Shown here one piece after another: positions 21,580 through 31,091 of a stretch of 64,000 nt of DNA. Numbering within the stretch: the first letter of the stretch is position 1; every line of letters begins with the position of its first letter. This stretch comes from Phytophthora hibernalis (Eukaryota; Oomycota; Peronosporomycetes; Peronosporales; Peronosporaceae). The stretch spans positions 1 to 64,000 of the forward strand of contig JAAKBF010000092.1 of assembly GCA_012656075.1 (NCBI GenBank), written 5' to 3'. The translations under genes were made by a program, and so were the position numbers. Under the pieces are notes generated by a model that worked only from the letters and a program-made list of their open reading frames with translations, ran no database searches and was not told where the DNA came from.

Positions 21580-23502
21580 ATGAACCTCACCAAGATTATC
21601 GCGCACCTCGCACTCATTGCTGGTGCCGTGTGCACGCTCACGGAAGCTGGCCACTACACGCAGAAGGACCAGCAAGCCAGCCTCTCGAGCGATGACTCGT
21701 ACACAACATCTACTACTAACGGAAAGATGGTTTCAACTCCGGTGGCCAGCACACCCACTGTGACTCCTGCTGCAACGACGGCCGCTCCGACCGACACAGC
21801 AACAATCACTACACCTTCACCATCCAGCACCGGATCCGACTCTGGATCCATGAACACGGACAAACCGTACAACCACCAAACCTCGAGCTCACGTGGAGCC
21901 GATAACACCAGCAAAACCTCTTCGGGCTCTGCTAACGGAGGCGTCGGCGGAGGCATTGGCGGAGGCATTGGCGGCGGTGTGTCTGGATCGGCCAACGGAG
22001 GAATCGGCGGCGGTGTCGGCGGTGGTGTCGGGGGCGGTGTCGGCGGCGGTGTCGGCGGCGGTATCGGCGGTGGTGTCGGCGGCGGTGTCTCGGGCTCTGC
22101 TAACGGAGGCGTCGGCGGAGGCATTGGCGGCGGTGAGTCTGGATCGGCCAACGGAGGAATCGGCGGCGGTGTCGGCGGTGGTGTCGGCGGCGGTGTCTCG
22201 GGCTCTGCTAACGGAGGCGTCGGCGGAGGCATTGGCGGCGGTGTGTCTGGATCGGCCAACGGAGGAATCGGCGGCGGTGTCGGCGGTGGTGTCGGCGGCG
22301 GTGTCGGCGGCGGTGTCGGCGGCGGTGTCTCGGGCTCTGCTAACGGAGGCGTCGGCGGAGGCATTGGCGGCGGTGTGTCAGGATCGGCCAACGGAGGAAT
22401 CGGCGGCGGTGTCGGCGGCGGTGTCGGCGGTGGTGTCGGCGGCGGTGTCTCGGGCTCTGCTAACGGAGGCGTCGGCGGAGGCATTGGCGGAGGCATTGGC
22501 GGCGGTGTGTCTGGATCGGCCAACGGAGGAATCGGCGGCGGTGTCGGCGGTGGTATCGGCGGTGGTGTCGGCGGTGGTATCGGCGGTGGTGTCGGCGGTG
22601 GTGTCGGCGGCGGTGTCTCGGGCTCTGCTAACGGAGGCGTCGGCGGAGGCATTGGCGGCGGTGTGTCAGGATCGGCCAACGGAGGAATCGGCGGCGGTGT
22701 CGGCGGCGGTGTCGGCGGCGGTGTCTCGGGCTCTGCTAACGGAGGCGTCGGCGGAGGCATTGGCGGCGGTGTGTCTGGATCGGCCAACGGAGGAATCGGC
22801 GGCGGTGTCGGCGGTGGTGTCGGCGGCGGTGTCGGCGGCGGTGTCGGCGGCGGTATCGGCGGTGGTGTCGGCGGCGGTGTCTCGGGCTCTGCTAACGGAG
22901 GCGTCGGCGGAGGCATTGGCGGCGGTGTGTCTGGATCGGCCAACGGAGGAATCGGCGGCGGTGTCGGCGGTGGTGTCGGCGGCGGTGTCTCGGGCTCTGC
23001 TAACGGAGGCGTCGGCGGAGGCATTGGCGGAGGCATTGGCGGCGGTGTGTCTGGATCGGCCAACGGAGGAATCGGCGGAGGCATTGGCGGCGGTGGTGTC
23101 GGCGGCGGTGTCGGCGGCAGTGTCTCGGGCTCTGCTAACGGTGGCGGTATTGGCGGCGGTTTCTCTGGACAGGTGGATCTTGATAGATCTGCGGGTACGG
23201 ACACTACCGTGTCAACCGGAACCTCGTCGGGTAAGAAGGGAATCAACGTCAACAAAACGTTTTCCTCCTCGTACACGTCCAAGGGCAGCAAAAGCAATAC
23301 TTCAACGGGCACAAAGGTGAACGCTTCGACTGCCTCTTCTGGAAAAACGTCGGGCCAGGATCGCAGCGGCAGGTACTCTCGGAAATGGGGAACCACCATC
23401 GACTCTACCACCTCGACGACTCCTTGCCCCAACTCGTCTGGCAAATTGACCAAGTCGTCCAAGACGTCCACGACCCAATCGACCCACTCTCTTCGTCAGT
23501 AA
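21580..23502 (+). CDS. secreted glycine-rich repeat protein, paralog 4
   Basis: An intact frame of 640 residues from ATG 21580. It has a signal peptide (MNLTKIIAHLALIAGAVCTL), a Ser/Thr/Pro-rich segment and then about 400 residues of GGGV/GGGI tetrapeptides punctuated by 19 copies of SGSANGG. The C-terminal part is Ser/Thr/Lys-rich, contains STTSTTPCPNSSGK and ends TTQSTHSLRQ. Signal peptide, TPCP motif and tail show it belongs to the same family as the three genes at 12.3-18.9 kb, although the repeat core is unrelated. Such Gly-rich arrays are typical of structural wall or adhesive proteins. The complementary strand is also open over most of this length, a by-product of the repeats. Confidence 0.85.
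   Translation: MNLTKIIAHLALIAGAVCTLTEAGHYTQKDQQASLSSDDSYTTSTTNGKMVSTPVASTPTVTPAATTAAPTDTATITTPSPSSTGSDSGSMNTDKPYNHQTSSSRGADNTSKTSSGSANGGVGGGIGGGIGGGVSGSANGGIGGGVGGGVGGGVGGGVGGGIGGGVGGGVSGSANGGVGGGIGGGESGSANGGIGGGVGGGVGGGVSGSANGGVGGGIGGGVSGSANGGIGGGVGGGVGGGVGGGVGGGVSGSANGGVGGGIGGGVSGSANGGIGGGVGGGVGGGVGGGVSGSANGGVGGGIGGGIGGGVSGSANGGIGGGVGGGIGGGVGGGIGGGVGGGVGGGVSGSANGGVGGGIGGGVSGSANGGIGGGVGGGVGGGVSGSANGGVGGGIGGGVSGSANGGIGGGVGGGVGGGVGGGVGGGIGGGVGGGVSGSANGGVGGGIGGGVSGSANGGIGGGVGGGVGGGVSGSANGGVGGGIGGGIGGGVSGSANGGIGGGIGGGGVGGGVGGSVSGSANGGGIGGGFSGQVDLDRSAGTDTTVSTGTSSGKKGINVNKTFSSSYTSKGSKSNTSTGTKVNASTASSGKTSGQDRSGRYSRKWGTTIDSTTSTTPCPNSSGKLTKSSKTSTTQSTHSLRQ
21931..23170 (+). repeat. tandem glycine-codon array with two alternating modules
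   Basis: Nine pairs of modules plus one final copy. One module encodes SGSANGGV with TCGGGCTCTGCTAACGGAGG. The other encodes SGSANGGI with TCTGGATCGGCCAACGGAGG. Between them lie variable numbers of GGCGGTGTC-type 12-base units. Confidence 0.85.
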
Positions 23503-23630
23503 GTGAGTTTCTTCATGTTGTACATTTCTGAGCTCGTAAATACACAAATCCAATTTCTTGTACATTTCGTACTTAGACGTGACCAAATACTTTTCATGGC
23601 GGGTACTGTGCAGTGGGCCTTATAATATAA

Positions 23631-23811
23631 TAAGGCCATATAAAGTAATCTGCTTCCTAAGCGAACACCTGATATATATAAAGAATGCAAGTATATTTTA
23701 TGTGAAAGCCTTCTCTGTATCGTCACCCTTTCTGTCTGCACATACAATTTGAAAGGTTATTTAGTTTTGGGTGTTCGCTGAGGAAGCAGATCACTGTATT
23801 ATATGGCCTTA
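23631..23811. repeat. short MITE-like element with about 40-bp terminal inverted repeats
   Basis: 23631-23669 and the reverse complement of 23770-23811 are nearly identical, starting TAAGGCCATATA and ending TCTGCTTCC, then AGCGAACACC. The arms differ by one short gap and a few substitutions. The 181-bp unit has no coding capacity. The AT-rich left flank contains an extra GGCCTTAT copy, so the target duplication is ambiguous (possibly TAA or TTA). Confidence 0.7.
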
Positions 23812-23935
23812 GTATGTGTGGAATACCAGTAGTAGTATTTTAGTAGTACTTCAAGTTTTTTAGTTTATAATACTACATCCCAAATTTCGTGTATACGAAA
23901 TTTGGAATTTTGTCCTTGTTTTGGTGTCTCGCTAA

Positions 23936-25835
23936 ATGGCGCAGTACTCGCCACCCGAATGGAGCTCTTCGGGCCTCAATGCGTTTGGTATCTACCTGGA
24001 GGTTATCAAGGGCGGCGTGGTAGTGGATACGTTGCAATTGCCTCGCTCTGACGGTCGCAGCTTCGTCGTGGCCGGTCGAATGGAGACAGTGTGCGATTTA
24101 CCACTGTCCCATCCGTCCATTTCGCGGGTACACGCGGCTCTACAGTTCGATGAACAAGGTGCCCTTTTCCTCTACGACATGCACAGCACTCACGGCTGCT
24201 TCGTGAATAAGAAACGGGTGTTAGCCGATGAGTTCGTGCGGTTACACATTGGAGACGTGTTGGTGTTCGGCGAGTCCACGAGACTTTACGCCGTCTGTGG
24301 ACCACCGGAGCTGCTGCCGGCAGAATACGAGTCACTCAATTTGGCCAAGTTCAGAGAGAGATTGGAGAAGAAACGGGAAGTTTTAGAGAAAAAGAAGCAG
24401 GAGAACAAGGAGGTGTCGTGGGGGTTCGGAGAAGATGCTGAAGAGGAGGAAGAAAGTGATGAAGAAAGTGATGAAAAGAGTAAAGAGGAGCTACCGGACT
24501 ACCTTCGAAATGTAAGGGTTGAGAGGTTTAGAGGAGGAAGTGAAGCTGATGTTTTTTGTGTTTGATAGTTGAAGGAGGAGGAAGATCAGCCGTACACGTC
24601 GAGTGTGAGTCAGTCGCAGGTTAAGGAGAAGGACCAACGCCTGTTCCAGCAGTTGCAGACGCGCATTCGCAAGATGGATAACCTCAAGCTGGAGCGCTCT
24701 AGGATTTTAGCCAAGCAGAACAAGCTGGATGGCCTATCGGAGGGCCAGCAGAACACACTGGATCGCAATGAGCAGCGCATTGAGGTGTTGATGAAGGAGA
24801 TTGACGGCCTGGAAGGACAGATCCACGCCAAGAACGACCAGCGGACGAAGACGAGTGCGGCCTCAGGTGCTGGCGCACGGAAAAAGCGGAATATCAATGA
24901 GGAGCTGTACGGCTACGGCAGCGATGAAGACGATTTTTACGACCGCACAAAGGCCAATCAGCAGAAGATTGCAGCTCGGAAGCAAAAGGTTACGGGATCG
25001 ACTGCTGCACCTGGTGTTGCAGCAGCGACGAAAGCAATCCAAGCTCCAAAGAGCGAGGTGCTTACTGTGGATTCCATTCAGGCTAATGTCAAGAGGCTGG
25101 AAGGTGAACTTGCAAAAATTCAGAGCGATCTGACTGCTGCATCTGCTAAGGCTAAGGCTACTTCGACTGAAACTGCACCTGAGAAGAGCAAGCAGGAAGA
25201 AGAAGCGGACTCTTTGGATTCTTTCATGGCAGCGACAACCACACAAATCCATGTTAGCGAGGTCGACGCACTTTCGAAACGGAAAACTGAAGTGGAGATT
25301 GAGCTGAAGCGCCAGCGACAACTGCTGGTAGTGGCGACACCTGCACTAGCAGCTCTATCAGTCCAAAAGCCAGCCGTCAATGCAGTGGGGAACCTGCAGC
25401 GAGCAATACACTGGCAAGTTCCTCTGAAAAATCGTCACCGGCTGAAGCTACTGCTACTGCTACTGCTCAACCCAACAAAGCGAAGACAGCTCAACCTGGT
25501 ACTGAAGTGACCGCCAAGAAGAAAGATAACTACTTGCCCCAGCCCAAACTGACCTCCCCAAGAAGAAAAACATTCCTGTTGATAAACCCAAGGCCCGTCC
25601 AACATCTTCAGAAACCCAAAAATCTTCAGAGAAAGCTGATTCTGAATCATCGGCGCCAAAGCGACGAAAAATCTCAGGACCAACAATGGGCCCGCCCAGG
25701 CTAATGAATCCTGGCACAAATGGTGAGCACGGTGACGACGCAAGTGTTTTAGAAGGAGGTGATCAAGTCTGGGTCCCGCCGTCAAACCAAACTGGCGATG
25801 GTCGTACGAAACTCAACGACAAGTTCGGCTACTAA
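23936..25835 (+). CDS. kanadaptin-like protein with FHA domain
   Basis: The ATG at 23936 starts a protein with an N-terminal FHA domain (about residues 15-125). Its phosphothreonine-binding residues are seen as Gly-Arg (47-48), SISRVH (61-66) and THGCFVN (85-91). An acidic stretch follows, then a GT-AG intron at 24512-24568 (57 nt). The second exon is coiled coil with YGYGSDEDDFYDRT and ends in VWVPPSNQTGDGRTKLNDK plus FGY, the conserved kanadaptin (SLC4A1AP) pattern. FHA at the start, DDFYDRT in the middle and this tail make the assignment firm. Two one-base frame breaks occur, at about 25385-25395 and 25540-25560, followed each time by clear family sequence. In a conserved gene these look like sequence errors. 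Confidence 0.85.
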
Positions 25836-25913
25836 GGAAGGACGTGTGAGATAAGCTTCGCAAGGTTTTACTTCATCAATCATGCATTTATTGTACTCGT
25901 ACTATAGTACGGA

Positions 25914-28326
25914 TTACCAGCCACTACGGTATCTAGCGCTGCCTTGTAGCTGTTCTTCTACTTGCTGGGCAGCCATGGTGTTGAAGATGTGCTCCAGCGA
26001 TGTCTCACTCACGCCGTACTCACTAACATGCAGTTGCTCCTTGTTCTCCTCGAGCAACCCAAAAATTGCGTACGGCCGAAGAGATTGTTTCGGAACCTGA
26101 ACCGGAAGTGACTGCCTTGGTGCTCGACGAGCTGGCAGCCTGAAAATTAGCTTGGAAAAACTCCAATAGTGCAGCACCCGTATTCTCAGTGTGCCACCAG
26201 GCGCAGAAAACGTCAATTGGAATGACGCCGGACGTCTCGAGATAGCTGTTCAGTACACTGCCATTGCCTTCACTATTCATGATCTCGTGCGCACGGTTAG
26301 GAACCCCAAGAGATGAGCACAGACTGATGATGTGATCCGGCGAAATGCCAGGAGTGTTACCTCCCAGAATGCGATACACCTCCAGTTGCAGTCTTCCAAC
26401 AGAGGACACGCTTGGCTCCCGTAGTTTCACCTCCACAATGTAGCCTCGGCCGAACTTCTGCTTCAGATGTTCAACACTGCCCAAGCATTTTAGTTTACCA
26501 CTCACCAATATTCCCACACGCGTGCACAGAGCTTCGCACTCCTCCATGCTGTGTGTCGTAAGGATCACGCTTGACTCCTTTGAAGCGCAGACACTCGCGA
26601 TCACATCCCACATCTTCCTTCGCGAGCTTGGGTCCACTCCCGTCGAAGGTTCATCCAGGAAAATTATGCTAGGATTTCCTATCAGGGCAATAGCCGTCGA
26701 CAATTTTCGCTTGTTGCCTCCACTTAGCCCTCGCGTCAGCTTGGTTCGGTACTCGGTCAGCCCCACTTCCTCAATCTTCTGGTCAACAGCCTTCTTAACA
26801 CGGTCGCTCGGAATTCCCTTCAAACGCGCGTAAAGCTCAAGCTGTTCTTCCACGGTCAGCAGATCATGCAACGAGTCGAATTGAGGGCAATAGCCGACCA
26901 CTCTACGCGCCTTATCCCGGTCGCGAGACAAATCGTAGCCTCCAAGCGTGACGAAACCATTTGTCGGAGCAATTTCACCTGTCAGGACTTTCATCGTCGT
27001 CGATTTGCCAGCTCCGTTAATGCCAAGGTACCCAAAACACTCTCCCTTGGAAATCGAGAGGCACAAATCATCCAACGCAACTTTTCCCCCATCACCGTAC
27101 TGCTGACGGAGGTTACGAATGAATACGCTGTCGTTCTGGGTAGGATACGAGCGCTCCACTTTTTGACGTTCCTTGGCCACATCGTCATCCTCGTTGCGGG
27201 CCCACTGCTGTCGTTGCTCTGGGCGCCACGATAAGCTGCGGCTCTCGATGACAAACACCAACAGCATAAAAAGCACGATCTCAACCACTGCATAAGCGAC
27301 AGGAGCTCCAGCAACATCAAGATCGAAGACATTGCGCTGGCAGCAATCCTCACCACTCAGAGCATCCCAGCACGAGGTACAGGTGTAATCCGTGCCAAGA
27401 CCTTCCCAGAGCCCAAAAAATGAAGGTGGGGCAATCGTATCGCTGTCGCTACCGTACAAAGCACTTCGGCTCAGCTTCCGTGTGGCAATCTCGTAAATAC
27501 CATTGTTCAGGCTGTACCCTGGGAAAAGCAGGAAAATCCATCGAAGATAGTTTCTGTCGAGAGAGGACAACGTGAAATTATCATAGGAATTTCCTGGTGT
27601 CAGATCGAAGTCGATAAGCCGGCACAGGAACGAGAAAATACTCAGCAGACCACCCGTGCAGAGCGCAAATACCAGCAGTGATGTCTGCGCTACCGCGTGC
27701 TTCTTGAACTTGAAGGAAAACAAGTAGGCCATTGGAATCACAGCCAGAGCATGTGAGCCAATCAGACTAACAACACCCCATACCTCCATAGAACTTGTCA
27801 ACGTCCGGTCTGACAACGGCACCATGATCATGGAGGTAACAACGGTCACCAGCATGATGACGATATCGTGCGTCCATGTTGACAACCAGTATGCTGAGAT
27901 GTTGGCACCGCAAATCAACTGTAAGCTCTTGGCATTTTGGTCGGGATTCTTTTCTCGAACGACGAATGCCACAATTGCAGCCGGAACAAAAGCGAACGCC
28001 AGCATCACCACGACGGACGTCAAAAAGGCGTTCAGAGTAGCCTGGAGTTTTGCACCATCTTGGTCGAGGCAATACTTGTTGTAGCACGGAGTAACAGGGC
28101 TGGAGGACGAAGTGCCATCGCACATGTTGCACGCGTAGAATGGAGACTCGACGTTTGTCTTGTCACAGCATGTCGAGGCACTGCAATCGATCACGCCAAG
28201 ATCACAGTAGTTGAAGGTGTAGCTGTCACAACTGCTTGGGACGGAAACTAACGTGAAGTTGGTACTTGAGCACCTGCCCTGTCGAGAAGACGATGCAAGC
28301 TCCGTTGCGTAGTCACTCGTGGTCAT
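25914..28326 (-). CDS. ABC transporter, subfamily A type (C-terminal half or 5'-truncated)
   Basis: Read from ATG 28326: a cysteine-rich extracellular loop, several membrane segments (for example FLTSVVVMLAFAFVPAAIVA) and one nucleotide-binding domain. This domain has Walker A GINGAGKST (about residue 435), signature LSGGNKRKLS (about 530), Walker B IIFLDEPSTGVDP (about 552) and an H-loop in LTTHSM. This is the ABCA layout, normally a lipid or amphiphile pump. The frame breaks at the A-run near 26061-26065. The adjoining frame continues to a stop at 25914-25916. Upstream, at about 28340-28410, another frame encodes a hydrophobic helix (NLLNAVCIPLLFLIILVSLP) that may be the missing first membrane span. 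The gene ends 78 bases from the kanadaptin-like gene, tail to tail. Confidence 0.85.
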
Positions 28327-28419
28327 AAAGCTTTGCCACGTCGATCTCGGGAAGAGAAACCAGGATAATCAGGAAAAGCAGCGGGATGCAGACTGCGTTC
28401 AAGAGGTTTTTCTTATCCC

Positions 28420-29130
28420 TCTTCGCGCCTTGAGCTGCTGTTAGTGGCGGCGTTGGTGCTATTTTCCGGTGCGGTCTCAGCTACATGTACCAAAAACCTT
28501 GGTCTCCGATAAGGTGATGCGTGTTTTGCAGAGTTGACGTCGACCGCCACGGCCGAGGTCGGATCGAGGACCTTTGCGTTGGTAGTCAGCTACGACTGCG
28601 ACAGCGGCGTGGTGGCGATCGTGAAAAAGTTTTCAAGACGTCGAACGCATCTCAAGAGGATTTGAACATTCCGAAATATGAGTGGGCGAGGTCACAGTTT
28701 AAGCTTGAACTTTCATGGGCTTGCCGTCAAACATCTAAATACTTCAAGCTGAAGTTGCAATGTTGCAGTGCTACAAGGTCGATCACAGCACTGCTGTCAG
28801 CAGTGGTGATCGCTTAAAGAAGATGGGTTCCTCGGAATGCGATGAGCTCAGGCTAAGCTCATCGCCGATGCTAAGCTGCTTAGCTCTTGGCATTTAAACA
28901 CTTGGTGGTCGCGTAATCGCCATTAAACCACAGTGGAGACTTTGGTGAATAGCTAAGGTAAATGGCCAAACTAAGGCCACGCTATCAATTTAAGACCGAC
29001 TGTATTACAACCAATACAAATGCATGAATTAGAAATAAAGCCCGACTGTTGGTCAAATATAAATATCGTATGTTTCCACAAGAACCTTCGAGGTCTTATC
29101 GCGAGCTTGCAAGTCCGTATCGCTCTCATT
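28420..29130. other. intergenic, no recognised gene
   Basis: Short open frames only. Just before the pogo transposase (29125-29138) the sequence CTCTCATTTCAAAATGG resembles an initiator directly over the start codon. Confidence 0.35.
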
Positions 29131-29135
29131 TCAAA

Positions 29136-29830
29136 ATGGCGAAGAAGACGAGCGTGAAGAAACATCAACAAACCCGAAAGAGCTACTCAGCAAGTGTAGA
29201 ACAAGATGCAATGGTGGCAGTCAAGACGGGAACGACTATCGCTGACATTAGCAAAGACACAGGAATTCCCGAGCGAAATCTAAGAAGATGGACAGCCAAC
29301 TCGAGATCTGGTGCTGGCAATGAAGCAAAGCGGCGTGGCCAACCCCATGTTGTGCAAAGAAGCCGAGCAGAGTATTTACGACTGGATCATCGGCCGCCAA
29401 CTAACAGGAAATCCTGTCGCTCGACAAGCAATCATTCGGATAGCCAGTGACGTATCGATGATCACGTGCGGGAAGATATTGGGGGATGGGTGGTATCGTA
29501 GATTTGTGGCTCGTTATCCGACTTTGACTAGTCGTCGCTCACAATACGTGGCTAAGGTGCGGAATGCCGTCTCTCACAATGACGTGGCTACCCTGTTTTG
29601 GTCCTTGGCAAAGATCGTCATTGAGCACAAGATGGATGCCTCACGGGTTTCAACATGGATGAGACTGCTTTTGAAAGCGGAAAGAAGTCCACTCAAGTTG
29701 TGGCGTTGCGTGGATCCAAATATGTGGCACACTGACGCAAAGATGAACTTTCACCTTTCGTTTGTTGCCTGTGGAAGCGCTAGTGGCTTTGTGGTGCCGC
29801 CTCTCTTTATCTTTCCTGGAGAAGGGTGGA
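29136..29830 (+). pseudogene. pogo/Tigger-like DDE transposase, 3'-truncated, copy 1
   Basis: The ATG at 29136 begins a basic N-terminus and a helix-turn-helix (ADISKDTGIPERNLRRW). A CENP-B-type DNA-binding region follows, with WYRRFVARYPTLTSRRSQ. The first catalytic motif, FNMDETAF, is at about 29650-29675 in a shifted frame, and VVPPLFIFPG at about 29790-29820. The reading changes frame near 29310 and again near 29645, and returns to the upstream frame by about 29700. It is cut off directly at the beginning of a retrotransposon gag, so the second and third catalytic Asp are missing. Confidence 0.8.
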
Positions 29831-29852
29831 CAACCACGTATGGTCGTCGGAT

Positions 29853-31027
29853 ATGGTGGCGGAAGTGACTACGCTGCTGAGACAGCAGCAAGAATTAATG
29901 GACAAACTAGTGAATCGTCCGTCTACGGAGAAGCGAGTAGAGGTATCTCCATGCCGAAGTACAGTGGGTCACTTGACGAGAGCTTGGAACTATTCCTCGA
30001 CCAAGCTCGCCTGTTCTTCGAAGCCAAGGACATCAACTACACGAATGCCAGTAATAGTCGCCGGGTCCTTGCGATGATGGTATCAAATCTTCAAGGCCAG
30101 GCTGCTGCGTGGTACGTCACGCAACAAGGCAGTATCGACACTATTGATGAGCTTGCTGATGCTCTGCGCCGCGAGTTCATCCCCGCGGATTTGCAAGAAC
30201 GATTGCGAGATGCGCTATACCAACTGAAGCAACGAGAATGGCGTGATCTCGCGGATTATGTCACTCGCTACCGTTAATTGATTATGCGTGTTAAAGACAT
30301 GAGCGAAATCGACAAGATTGCTCTATTTACCCGGGGTTTGGTGACCCAAACGCGTGCTGAAGTGGTATACCGTCGATGCACTACTGTACGCGACGCCATA
30401 AGCATTGCAATGAAGTATGAGCGTGCGCATCCACAGCAACTACAGTCTGGACAAAGTGGTGGTCGCTTTCGCGGACGCCCATTCGAAGGACATCGCGGTC
30501 AAGGTCAACGCAGCGATCCGGGTCCAGAGCCGATGGAAATTGGCCAGGGGGATTCATATCCCGCGACGAGTGTTTTCAGCGCAATCTGTGCTTTTCTGTG
30601 AGAAGCCAGGGCATCGTATGGCAAACTGCCGACAGCGTAGCAGAAACGAGCAATCAGCAGCTGATCGTTCGGGTAACGTCATTCGACAGCAAGTTGGTAA
30701 CATGCAAGAAGCCATACCCGAGGTGTTCGATCGCCTTACCATCAACGTCGCTGCTATCGGAGGTTCCGGTCGGCACCAATTGCTGCGGAAGAACGGTGCT
30801 GTGGGGAACCGTGAGGTTCTGATCCTGTTGGATAGCGGCGCCGATCATAATGTTATTCGCAAAGGACTCTGCACCAAGATTATCCGTCGCAAACGTGCAG
30901 TGGCAGAGCGCTTTGATGGGTCTACGACGCAGGTGCAGTGGGTGAACGAAGTGAAAGATGATATCAGCTTTGACGGGTTCGTCTTGCGTGACATGGTATT
31001 CTCGAAGTGGGATTTACCCTCCACATG
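29853..31027 (+). pseudogene. gypsy gag and protease region
   Basis: Gag starts near MVAEVTTLLRQQQELMDKL (29853) and continues in another frame through SMPKYSGSLDESLELFLDQA, a retrotransposon-gag helical domain, and LADALRREFIPADLQERLRD. An in-frame TAA lies at 30275-30277. A zinc knuckle (FCEKPGHRMANC) is at about 30590-30630; its first Cys is in a different frame, at a T run. The aspartic protease core LLDSGADHNVI is at about 30826-30858. Gag would form the particle and the protease would cut the polyprotein; neither is intact. Confidence 0.8.
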
Positions 31028-31091
31028 ATGTCATTTTTGGCAAATCTTTTTCGATCAGTATAACCCAGTCATCAACTGGAGAACTCACGAC

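Noticed and set aside
21931..23170. Regular repeats considered as a CRISPR-like array
   Set aside because: They are in-frame amino-acid repeats of a secreted protein in a eukaryotic genome, without unique spacers.
21654..23471. 605-codon reverse-strand open frame, very proline-rich
   Set aside because: It is the exact antisense of the Gly-rich array; GGC/GGT repeats read backwards give Pro codons without stops. The sense strand has the signal peptide, promoter and family tail.
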